From UMGS1387 sp045646465 (GTDB lineage: Bacteria; Bacillota; Clostridia; Oscillospirales; CAG-382): a DNA stretch of 58,108 nt. The position numbers and the translations under genes were made by a program. The stretch lies in contig JAZRKT010000114.1 of assembly GCA_045646465.1 (NCBI GenBank), positions 1 to 58,108 of the forward strand, in the 5' to 3' direction. This document shows positions 49,989 to 57,816 of this stretch, piece by piece (the first letter of the stretch is position 1; every line of letters begins with the position of its first letter). Below the pieces are notes generated by a model that had not been told where the DNA came from, made no database searches, and saw only the letters and a list, made by a program, of their open reading frames with translations.

Positions 49989-51205
49989 TATTCTTCACTC
50001 CAATATCTGATTGCTGTGTCAACAAGTGCTTCAAGTGTATTTTCGCACTTTTCGGTTATTACTAGGTCAAGAAGAAAGGAAAGCACGGATGCTATCTTTT
50101 TTCCTCCGATGCCAAGCCTGTCCATTATTATTTTTCCGTCAATATCAAGATTTGCCACCGATACGCATTGCCCTGATTGTTCTATGTCATCAACGGTATC
50201 AAGCATATTTATATACATTTCTGCATTACTGTAATCAATTGCCGCAAGGGTTTTATATAACAGTCTTGTATTTTCAAAGCCCTCTTTACTTATGGTTTTC
50301 TTAATACTGATTCTGTCATTGATGTGCCCACATCGCAAAAGAGTGCACACAGACGTGACAGTCCTTACTGTTTTATTGTCAAGCTTGTGTCGTTTCAGCA
50401 TTTTTTCAATGTCTGAAATGTCTTCAAACATACTGAAAAACAGGCAGAGTCTTACAATTCTGTCTTCATTGCAATGGCGCAAGCCCTCAAAAGCGGCAAG
50501 TCTTTTATTTATATCAGTTTCAAGCAATTCAGGAAGAAAAACGGAAATAACATCGCTGTACTTTATCAGGATTTCACTTGCTTTGCATCCGCAAATAAGC
50601 TTTAAAAACTCCGTCGTTATTCTTTCAGCCGAAATATTTACAAGCAGGTGTGCATTATTCTTTATGGACAGCGACGTCTGTTTCTCAATTTCAAAGCCGA
50701 GAGTTGCCGCAAAGCGTATCCCTCTCATAATACGAAGTCCGTCCTCGTTAAAACGTTCATCAGGGTTTCCGACGCATCGTATTAGCTTTGCACTTATATC
50801 TTCTTTTCCTCCAAAGGGGTCGCAATATCCGTGTTTTGGAGACAAAGCTATGGCATTGACAGTAAAATCCCGTCTTTTGAGGTCAAGCTCAATATTATCA
50901 GTAAATTCCACGCTTTTCGGGTGTCTGTTATCGCCGTATTCACCGTCAATGCGGTAGGTTGTAACTTCAACACACACTTTTCCGTATACTACAGTAATTG
51001 TACCGTGTTTTTTTCCTATATCAAGTGTTTTTTCATCACTGAAGACTTCTTCAATCTCATCAGGCAGTGCATTTGTGGTAATGTCAAAATCATCTGGCAC
51101 ACGTCCCATAAGAGTGTCTCTTACACATCCGCCCACAAGGTAAGCACTATACCCTTTTTCATTAAGTTTTTCAAGAGTTTGCTTTACATACTGCGGCAGC
51201 TGCAC
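49988..51205 (-). CDS. cca: CCA tRNA nucleotidyltransferase
   Basis: The 405-residue protein is counted from GTG 51205 (VNVQ...), with AGGGGTG 5 bp upstream. The only in-frame ATG further upstream (51244) lies before the predicted transcription start near 51229. It has the class II head domain with VGGCVRDTLMGRVPDDFDITTNALP (active-site Asp residues), RRDFTVNAIALSP and RIMRGIRFAATLGFEIE. It adds or repairs the 3' CCA of tRNAs. The C-terminal half is less conserved. It is first gene of a long operon. Confidence 0.94.
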   Translation of the reverse strand: MQLPQYVKQTLEKLNEKGYSAYLVGGCVRDTLMGRVPDDFDITTNALPDEIEEVFSDEKTLDIGKKHGTITVVYGKVCVEVTTYRIDGEYGDNRHPKSVEFTDNIELDLKRRDFTVNAIALSPKHGYCDPFGGKEDISAKLIRCVGNPDERFNEDGLRIMRGIRFAATLGFEIEKQTSLSIKNNAHLLVNISAERITTEFLKLICGCKASEILIKYSDVISVFLPELLETDINKRLAAFEGLRHCNEDRIVRLCLFFSMFEDISDIEKMLKRHKLDNKTVRTVTSVCTLLRCGHINDRISIKKTISKEGFENTRLLYKTLAAIDYSNAEMYINMLDTVDDIEQSGQCVSVANLDIDGKIIMDRLGIGGKKIASVLSFLLDLVITEKCENTLEALVDTAIRYWSEE

Positions 51206-51234
51206 ATTAACACCCCTTTTACACTTTAAGGTAT

Positions 51235-51263
51235 ATTGTAACACACTAATTGTTTTTTTTCAA
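51235..51263 (-). promoter_or_regulatory. Sigma-A promoter of the cca-miaA-division operon
   Basis: On the minus strand TTGAAA (51263-51258), 17 bp, TACAAT (51240-51235). Transcription should begin near 51229, which leaves GTG 51205 as the first usable cca start. Confidence 0.82.
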
Positions 51264-51280
51264 TAGATATTGAGAAAATA

Positions 51281-51307
51281 AAAAAATAAACCTCCCGAAG
51301 GAGGTTT
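51281..51307 (-). terminator. Intrinsic terminator of the GntR/ABC operon
   Basis: On the minus strand AAACCTCC-TTCG-GGAGGTTT is a perfect 8-bp stem with a stable UUCG loop, followed by A and TTTTTT, 17 bp after the permease stop. Confidence 0.9.
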
Positions 51308-51324
51308 TAAGGAGATTATGCGCA

Positions 51325-53478
51325 CTACCTTTTATCAGGTATATACTCTGTAAGGTACTGCAGAATTTCAGGCAGGTTTTCAGCCAAATCATACAGCGAA
51401 TAACCTGCTTTTCTTCCATTGTTATAAGTTATTTCAATGGAGAAGAACACATATGTGCCGCCGTCGAAAATATCTACTACATTTCTGTCGGTAAGATACC
51501 CGAACAGCGTCTTAATATCTTCGTTATCATTGAAGAACTTGCCGTTGAAAATTTCAGAGCTTTTTGTTTCTACAGCCTCTTCTCTTACTACCCGTTCACC
51601 GTATTCTGCAAGTGTTCCATAATCACTGACAATACCTGTGTATTTATCAAAAATATAGCTGTAATCATAGTGAACAGTAATGCCCGCAATATCATCAAAA
51701 GCAAGTGCGTTTTCGGCATTTATACTGCCTGTGCTTTCAAGAGCTGCAAGTGTTGCCTTGTCAAAAAAGCTTACATCATAGGAATCTGACAGCTCTGCCA
51801 TAATCTGCTTACCGTTCTCATCAATAGCAGGCACCTTATAGAACAGTTCAACGGTATAAAGCTCGGTTGAATTCATTTTATTGATATACTTATCAAAGCT
51901 GATATCAATTCTATCCTTGACAAGTGCATCAATTATCTCCTGTGCATCATCACTGCTTCCGCCGTAAACCGCAAGTATGCTGTCATCGGGGTTTTTGTGG
52001 TTATTTGCTGTAACTTCAACCTTTGTATAAGTCTTCTGTGTCCCATCAAGAACAGGATAACGATGCCTGCGAACAACAGCAGTTTCGCTGATAGGTCTTA
52101 GGAAGGAGTCCACATCGGAGTCATCAAGTCTGTATGATCTTCTCATCCTTCTGCCGTTTCTCAGGGTATACTCGATTTCTACATTATAAGGCACACCCGA
52201 TATTGAAGAAGCTGTGGAGTACTCATCATCGTATTTTGTTGCAACCTTATTTTTATGGAAATCAACAAAAAGCTTTATGTCTTCCCTTTCGGTAAATTCA
52301 GCCTTATAGAAATCGGTACGGGTAATTCTCTGATGTCCGCTATAGTCATCGATATATGCATATTCAACGCCGTCATATTCATAGTTAAGGTTTTTAACGC
52401 TTACAATACTGTTTACCTCAGGAACTCTTGTCTCAAAGCCTGTAATATCGAAATTGAATATTACAAAAAGAACAAGCACGAAAACCGCATTATGTATAAG
52501 AGGATTCTTACAGCCTTTAAGACTGAAGCTCTTGTTGGACATCATATTAGCAACAATTACGCCTATGCTTCCGAACACAAGCATTACAAGAATGTTTGAT
52601 ATATTCCAGAACGCCTGCATATAGAAGTATCCTAGAATACCTGAGCAAATACCGAAAAGAAGCTTGAACAGCCATCTAAGATAAGGAAAAGCTATAACCT
52701 CACCATAGTTTTCAAGATGTCTGAGCTTATACAACAGCAAAGACAGTCCGTAGAACACTGCTATAAGAAGTATGTATACAAGTACCTTCGGTCCCATCAA
52801 TTCTTCGGGTGACAGATAGAAATAGTTTATGAGAACATCTTCCAAAAAGCCTGTTCCCGCAAAGCCGTAAAGATAAGACTCGCAAAGCATTACAACAAAG
52901 CTTGTAAGGAACAGTGGAAGAAGTATAAACACCACCGAGAATACTCCCTGTGCCACTGTATTGCCTGTAAGCATACCGATAAAAGTAAACAAAGCAAAAA
53001 ACAAAAGTGCATACACAAAGTATATTCCCGTATTTACAAGAATAGGAGTCACAGGTGAAAAATCCTTAACTGCAAATATACAAAGAATGTTATTCACAAC
53101 AACGGGCACCGTAATAAAAATAAGAGCCGAAACGGAGTGTGCCGCCATAAGAGTACTTCTTTTGCAAGGCAGTGAGTGATTGAAGGTTACGCTTGACACA
53201 TTGTTAAGATATGAAAACAGACCCATCGAAAGAAATGCACCAAGCATACAGCCGAACACATATGTGCCGTCAAGTCTATATGAAAGCCATCTTCCTGAAT
53301 AATAGTATTCATCTTTGAAAATTCGGGCAAAGTCTGCAGGAGTGTGATAGGAAACGTACTCATAAAGAGGCATTGCCACAAACAGCACCGTAAAGAGAGT
53401 TGCAAGGGCGCTTATCCACCAAAGACGCTTAATATCGCTTTTGATTGCTGTTTTAAAGCAGGATTGTTTCAAACTCAT
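51325..53478 (-). CDS. ABC transporter permease with large extracytoplasmic domain
   Basis: The 717-residue protein is counted from MSLKQSCFKTAIKSD (ATG 53478, GGGAGG upstream), overlapping the ATPase gene by 26 bp. The first 350 residues contain about eight membrane helices of ABC-2-like character (ISALATLFTVLFVAMPLYEY; LFSYLNNVSSVTFNHSLPCKRSTLMAAH). The remaining half is a soluble, probably extracytoplasmic region without a recognised fold. The layout resembles permeases in YtrA-type GntR/ABC operons linked to envelope stress. The transported substrate is unknown. Confidence 0.8.
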   Translation of the reverse strand: MSLKQSCFKTAIKSDIKRLWWISALATLFTVLFVAMPLYEYVSYHTPADFARIFKDEYYYSGRWLSYRLDGTYVFGCMLGAFLSMGLFSYLNNVSSVTFNHSLPCKRSTLMAAHSVSALIFITVPVVVNNILCIFAVKDFSPVTPILVNTGIYFVYALLFFALFTFIGMLTGNTVAQGVFSVVFILLPLFLTSFVVMLCESYLYGFAGTGFLEDVLINYFYLSPEELMGPKVLVYILLIAVFYGLSLLLYKLRHLENYGEVIAFPYLRWLFKLLFGICSGILGYFYMQAFWNISNILVMLVFGSIGVIVANMMSNKSFSLKGCKNPLIHNAVFVLVLFVIFNFDITGFETRVPEVNSIVSVKNLNYEYDGVEYAYIDDYSGHQRITRTDFYKAEFTEREDIKLFVDFHKNKVATKYDDEYSTASSISGVPYNVEIEYTLRNGRRMRRSYRLDDSDVDSFLRPISETAVVRRHRYPVLDGTQKTYTKVEVTANNHKNPDDSILAVYGGSSDDAQEIIDALVKDRIDISFDKYINKMNSTELYTVELFYKVPAIDENGKQIMAELSDSYDVSFFDKATLAALESTGSINAENALAFDDIAGITVHYDYSYIFDKYTGIVSDYGTLAEYGERVVREEAVETKSSEIFNGKFFNDNEDIKTLFGYLTDRNVVDIFDGGTYVFFSIEITYNNGRKAGYSLYDLAENLPEILQYLTEYIPDKR

Positions 53479-54355
53479 AGCCCATACCTCCCAGTTCATA
53501 TATAAACACTTCTTCAAGTGTCAGCGGTATAATGTCAAATACAACAGGGTTATATTTTCTCACAGTTTCTTCTATTTTGTCAACGTCTCCCTTTACTATA
53601 ACAAGGCTGACACTTGCAAAGCCTGATTTGTCAAGTACATTCAGCTCGTTCTCGAGCTCGGTTGGAAATTCTCCGCCGTCAAAAGCAAGCTGCAATTTAT
53701 GTACATTACCCTTCAGGTCATCAAGGGATTTTTCAATAACGATTTTTCCGTTATAAAGAATTCCAACGTGGTCGCACACATCTTCAAGTTCTCGAAGATT
53801 ATGACTTGATACAAGCACCGTCATTTCACGCTCTGCAACTGCCTGAAGCATAAGCTTCCACACGTTTCTTCTCATAACAGGGTCAAGTCCATCAACAGGC
53901 TCATCAAGAATCATAACATCTGGGCTTGTGCAAAGACCCAGCCAGAAGGCAACCTGCTTTTGCATACCCTTTGACAGTCTTCTTACCTTACGCTTGACTT
54001 CAATCTTGAACACTTCCTTCATTTTTTCAAAGTGCTCCCAATTCCAGCCCGGGTATATTCCCGCATAGTAATTAGCCATATCAAGAATACTGTAGGTCGA
54101 GAAAAAGAACAGGTCATCGGATATACATATCATTCTCTTCTTTATATCGCTGTTTTCAAATGTCTTTTCGCCATCAACGGTAATTTCACCGCTGTCAGCC
54201 TTATACACTCCGATAAGTGTTTTTATAAAGGTAGTCTTGCCTGCACCATTAGGTCCAACAAGTCCGTATACCGAGCCTTTCTTTACGTGCAACGCAAGTA
54301 AGTCAAGCGCTCTGAAGCTTCCGAAGCTCTTAACTACGCCGTCTGCTTTTATCAT
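53453..54355 (-). CDS. ABC transporter ATP-binding protein (YtrB-like)
   Basis: The 300-residue protein starts at ATG 54355 (GGAG 9 bp upstream). Walker A is GPNGAGKTTFIKTL, the signature is LSKGMQKQVAF and Walker B is VMILDEPVDGLDP, followed by the switch His in SSHNLREL. The C-terminal extension of about 90 residues probably has a regulatory or dimerisation role. It is encoded between a YtrA-type GntR regulator and its permease, so the three form one envelope-associated export or sensing system. Confidence 0.93.
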   Translation of the reverse strand: MIKADGVVKSFGSFRALDLLALHVKKGSVYGLVGPNGAGKTTFIKTLIGVYKADSGEITVDGEKTFENSDIKKRMICISDDLFFFSTYSILDMANYYAGIYPGWNWEHFEKMKEVFKIEVKRKVRRLSKGMQKQVAFWLGLCTSPDVMILDEPVDGLDPVMRRNVWKLMLQAVAEREMTVLVSSHNLRELEDVCDHVGILYNGKIVIEKSLDDLKGNVHKLQLAFDGGEFPTELENELNVLDKSGFASVSLVIVKGDVDKIEETVRKYNPVVFDIIPLTLEEVFIYELGGMGYEFETILL

Positions 54356-54375
54356 AAACAATTTCTCCTTTCAGT

Positions 54376-54759
54376 TTAGTTTTCAGAATTACTTTTTCCG
54401 TTTCTGTAAATCTCAGCCACCACCTCAAGCACATCCTTCTGTTCAACACCGAGATAATACAGCTCTTTTACCGTTTCAGCAAACTCACAAAACAGATGCC
54501 CTTCATTTTTAACATTATCCTTTGGTGCTACAAAAAAGCCTTTTGACCTTACCGAATAAATATATCCTTCACTCTCAAGGTCCTTATACGCCTTTTGTAT
54601 GGTATTGGGATTTATGGTCATCTCTACCGCAAGCTCACGCACCGACAGTATCTTTTCATCAGGCTTCAGCACGCCGTCTATAATTAGCTTTTTAAGATTA
54701 TCACGTATCTGCTCATATATAGGCTTCCCGCTTGTATGATCAAGCTTATACACTTTCAT
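54376..54759 (-). CDS. GntR-family (YtrA subfamily) transcriptional regulator
   Basis: The 127-residue protein is counted from MKVYKLDHTSGKPIYEQI (ATG 54759, AAAGGAGG upstream). The winged helix occupies about residues 1-75: DEKILSVRELAVEMTINPNTIQKAYKDLESEGYIYSVRSKGFFV. A short C-terminal helical tail, without a large effector domain, defines the YtrA subfamily. It should repress its own ABC operon; a matching operator overlaps the promoter. Confidence 0.93.
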   Translation of the reverse strand: MKVYKLDHTSGKPIYEQIRDNLKKLIIDGVLKPDEKILSVRELAVEMTINPNTIQKAYKDLESEGYIYSVRSKGFFVAPKDNVKNEGHLFCEFAETVKELYYLGVEQKDVLEVVAEIYRNGKSNSEN

Positions 54760-54777
54760 TTGCGCCTCCTTTCTGTG

Positions 54778-54828
54778 GTACAGCAACTGTACTATCTGTA
54801 CTATATCACATAATACAGATATTGTCAA
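54778..54828 (-). promoter_or_regulatory. Promoter and GntR operator of the ABC operon
   Basis: On the minus strand TTGACA (54828-54823), 17 bp, TATAGT (54805-54800). Spacer and start site carry repeated GTACAG/CTGTA half-sites: CTGTA and TACAG flank the -10, and a perfect GTACAG-TTG-CTGTAC inverted repeat (54792-54778) sits at +1 to +15. This is a convincing autoregulatory operator. Confidence 0.85.
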
Positions 54829-54876
54829 TAGCTTTTTAAAAAAATCTGTAAAAACGTTATTTTTTTTGTAAAAGTA

Positions 54877-54905
54877 TGGAAATTATAAAATATATGTGTT
54901 ATAAT
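54877..54905 (+). promoter_or_regulatory. Sigma-A promoter of trkA-trkH
   Basis: TGGAAA (54877-54882), 17 bp, TATAAT (54900-54905), 35 bp before the trkA start. Confidence 0.7.
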
Positions 54906-54939
54906 ACAGGAAAAAGATTCTTTTAAAAAGAGGCTGTAT

Positions 54940-56298
54940 ATGAAAATTATTATCTTCGGCTGCGGTAAGAACGGCAGAACAATTATTGAAAGTCTGGTTG
55001 GCGAAGGACACGACATAGTTGCTGTTGACAGCGATCAGAGCGTAATTGAAGATGTTACAAATATATACGATGTAATGGGACTTTGCGGAAACGGCGTTGA
55101 TTCCAACACAATGACGGAGTCAGGTATCGACAAGGCTGAGCTGTTTATTTCTGTTACGGGTTCAGACGAGCTGAATATGCTTGCTTGTTTTCTTGCTAAA
55201 AAAATGGGTGCAAACCACACTCTTGCAAGAATAAGAAACCCTGAATACAACGACGAAAGTCTTGGCATTATGAAGCAGCATCTTGATCTTTCGGTGGCTA
55301 TGAATCCTGAAAGGCTTGTTGCAAAGGAAATATTTGACAATTTGCGTTTTCCCTCTTCCGTCAAGGTTGAATCCTTTTCCAACAGAAACCTTGAAATAGT
55401 CGAGCTTCACATAGCAGAAGACTCAGCATTTGCAGGCTCAACTCTTTGGGAACTGAGAAAAAATTACACGGAAAAGTTCCTTGTCTGCAGCGTTTTAAGG
55501 GACGGCAACGTATATATTCCCGACGGTAATTTCAGACTTGAAGCAGGAGACAAGATTGGTCTGACAGCCTCTCATTCCGAAATTTTAAAGCTGCTTAAAA
55601 GCATAGGTCTTCAGACAAAGTTCCCGAGAAATGTCATTATAGTAGGCGGCGGCAGAATCTCCTACTATCTCGCAAAGATGCTGATTACATCGGGCGTCAA
55701 GGTCAAAATTATAGAAATTGACAGACAACGGTGCAACGAGCTTGCCTTTTTACTGCCTGAGGCGACCGTCATTATGGGCGACGGCATAAAGCCTGAAGTC
55801 TTACTTGAAGAAGGAGTAGTAACTACCGATGCTTTTATTGCACTTGCAGGTAAGGACGAGACAAACATTCTTGCTTCATTCTTTGTTGCAGGTCAGACAA
55901 TGTCAACAATCATATCCAAAATCAACAGAAGCGACCTTTGTGCATCTGCCGAAAAAATGGGACTTGAATGTATAGTTTCACCTCAGCAGACGGTTTCAAA
56001 TGTTGTGTCAAGATATGTACGTGCTCTCCAGAACTCCGTGGGAAGTAATGTAGAAACTCTTTACAAGGTAATGGACGGTAAGGCCGAGGTGCTTGAATTC
56101 AACGTCAGCGACGATTTCAGATATACCGACATTCCGCTTAAGGATCTGACTCTCAAGAAAAACATACTCGTTGCAGGCATAATCAGACGCAGAAAGCCTA
56201 TTATACCTACGGGTTCTGACGTAATTCAGAGCGGAGACAAGGTTATCGTTCTTGCCGCAGGTGTGATTCTCAACGATTTATCGGACATTATTCCGTAA
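54940..56298 (+). CDS. trkA: Trk system potassium uptake regulatory protein TrkA
   Basis: The 452-residue protein has two tandem RCK units. The N-terminal Rossmann domain begins MKIIIFGCGKNGRTIIESL, with an acidic residue closing the second strand (VAVDSD). The second begins NVIIVGGGRISYYLAKML. Each is followed by a TrkA_C domain. It is a cytoplasmic NAD(H)/nucleotide-binding gating ring for TrkH. It is coupled to trkH by a 9-bp gap containing GGTGAT. Confidence 0.95.
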   Translation: MKIIIFGCGKNGRTIIESLVGEGHDIVAVDSDQSVIEDVTNIYDVMGLCGNGVDSNTMTESGIDKAELFISVTGSDELNMLACFLAKKMGANHTLARIRNPEYNDESLGIMKQHLDLSVAMNPERLVAKEIFDNLRFPSSVKVESFSNRNLEIVELHIAEDSAFAGSTLWELRKNYTEKFLVCSVLRDGNVYIPDGNFRLEAGDKIGLTASHSEILKLLKSIGLQTKFPRNVIIVGGGRISYYLAKMLITSGVKVKIIEIDRQRCNELAFLLPEATVIMGDGIKPEVLLEEGVVTTDAFIALAGKDETNILASFFVAGQTMSTIISKINRSDLCASAEKMGLECIVSPQQTVSNVVSRYVRALQNSVGSNVETLYKVMDGKAEVLEFNVSDDFRYTDIPLKDLTLKKNILVAGIIRRRKPIIPTGSDVIQSGDKVIVLAAGVILNDLSDIIP

Positions 56299-56307
56299 GG
56301 TGATCAT

Positions 56308-57759
56308 ATGAATAAAAAATTAGTATTCAGTATTACTGGCAGACTGCTTGAGGCTTTGTCTCTTATAATGCTTCTGCCTATGCTTGTTTCCGTAATTTAC
56401 AGAGAGCCTGACAACGTTTTTGCATTTTTGGCAACAAGTATAATATCTTTCCTTCTCGGCATATTTTTAAGGCTTATCACAAGAAACCACAGCCGCGTCA
56501 TATACGCCAAGGAGGGTTTTCTAATAGTAGCTCTCGCCTGGCTGTTCACCTCGCTTATAGGCAGCCTTCCATATATGATCAGCGGCTCAATCCCAAGCTT
56601 TGCAGACGCCTTTTTTGAAACTGCCAGCGGCTTTACCACAACAGGTGCTTCAATTCTCACAGATGTTGAATCACTTGGAAAAGGTATATTGTTCTGGAGA
56701 AGCTTCACCCACTGGATTGGCGGTATGGGCGTACTTGTTTTTGTTATAGCTTTTATATCCAACGACTCAGACAGGTCCATTCACATTTTACGTGCCGAGA
56801 TGCCGGGACCTGTTGTAGGTAAGCTTGTGCCTCGTTCAAAGGATACTTCAAAGGTACTTTACATTATTTATATTAGTATTACTCTCGCCGAAATGCTTCT
56901 GCTAATTGCAGGCGGTATGCCCATATTTGACAGCATAGTAAACTCATTTGCCACAACGGGTACGGGCGGCTTTGGCATAAGGGGTGACAGCATTGCAAGC
57001 TATTCGCACTACTGTCAATGGGTAATTGCTGTATTTATGTATATAAGTGCCATAAACTTTAACCTGTATTTTCTGCTTCTTATCAAACGATGGAAGGCTG
57101 TACTAAAAAGCACCGAGCTTTGGGCATTTACGTGCTTGGTAATTGTTTCAACCCTACTTATTACAGCAGATTTAAGCATATGGAAAGAAGGCTTTTCCGT
57201 AGATATTTTGAGGGACGCCTTTTTCCAGGTAACAGCCATCAGCTCAACCACGGGCTTTTCAACTGCAAACTTTGACATATGGCCTTCCCTTTCAAAATGC
57301 ACCCTCTTCATTCTTACTTTTATCGGCGGCTGTGCAGGCTCTACTGCAGGCGGTCTCAAAATGTCAAGAGTGATTATTATATTCAAGCTGATTAAGAAGG
57401 AAATCAAGCAGATGATCCATCCTCGTGCCGTTGCTTCCGTAAAGCTTGAAGGCAAAGAGGTTGATGAACATACACAAAGAAGTGTATCCACTTATTTTGC
57501 AGTATATATGATGTTCATTCTTATGATCTTCTTCATAATTTCAGTTCTTGAACCGTTTAATTTTGAATCGTTATTTACAGCAACAGTCACCTGCTTTAAC
57601 AATGTAGGTCCCGGTTTTGATATTGTAGGTCCTGCAGGCTCTTTTGCAGCTTTCACGGATGCATCAAAAATTTTACTTTCAATGAGTATGATTTTCGGAC
57701 GTCTTGAGATATTCCCCATTCTTATAGCACTTATTCCTTCCACTTGGAAGAAGCACTAA
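56308..57759 (+). CDS. trkH: Trk-type potassium transporter membrane subunit TrkH
   Basis: The 483-residue protein has about ten helices and four pore loops: TASGFTTTGAS, ATTGTGGFGIR, SSTTGFSTANF and NVGPGFDIVG. These are the four Trk/Ktr selectivity-filter repeats centred on glycines. It mediates K+ (with Na+ or H+) uptake across the membrane, gated by TrkA. It is last gene before a weak terminator. Confidence 0.95.
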   Translation: MNKKLVFSITGRLLEALSLIMLLPMLVSVIYREPDNVFAFLATSIISFLLGIFLRLITRNHSRVIYAKEGFLIVALAWLFTSLIGSLPYMISGSIPSFADAFFETASGFTTTGASILTDVESLGKGILFWRSFTHWIGGMGVLVFVIAFISNDSDRSIHILRAEMPGPVVGKLVPRSKDTSKVLYIIYISITLAEMLLLIAGGMPIFDSIVNSFATTGTGGFGIRGDSIASYSHYCQWVIAVFMYISAINFNLYFLLLIKRWKAVLKSTELWAFTCLVIVSTLLITADLSIWKEGFSVDILRDAFFQVTAISSTTGFSTANFDIWPSLSKCTLFILTFIGGCAGSTAGGLKMSRVIIIFKLIKKEIKQMIHPRAVASVKLEGKEVDEHTQRSVSTYFAVYMMFILMIFFIISVLEPFNFESLFTATVTCFNNVGPGFDIVGPAGSFAAFTDASKILLSMSMIFGRLEIFPILIALIPSTWKKH

Positions 57760-57769
57760 TATATAAAAC

Positions 57770-57792
57770 GGCGGTGGATTTTCTCCATCGCC
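57770..57792 (+). terminator. Probable terminator of trkA-trkH
   Basis: GGCGGTGGA pairs with TCCATCGCC (9 bp, one G-U, 5-nt loop), followed by CTATTTTCGTT. The U-run is short. Confidence 0.6.
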
Positions 57793-57816
57793 CTATTTTC
57801 GTTATACAAAATTAAA

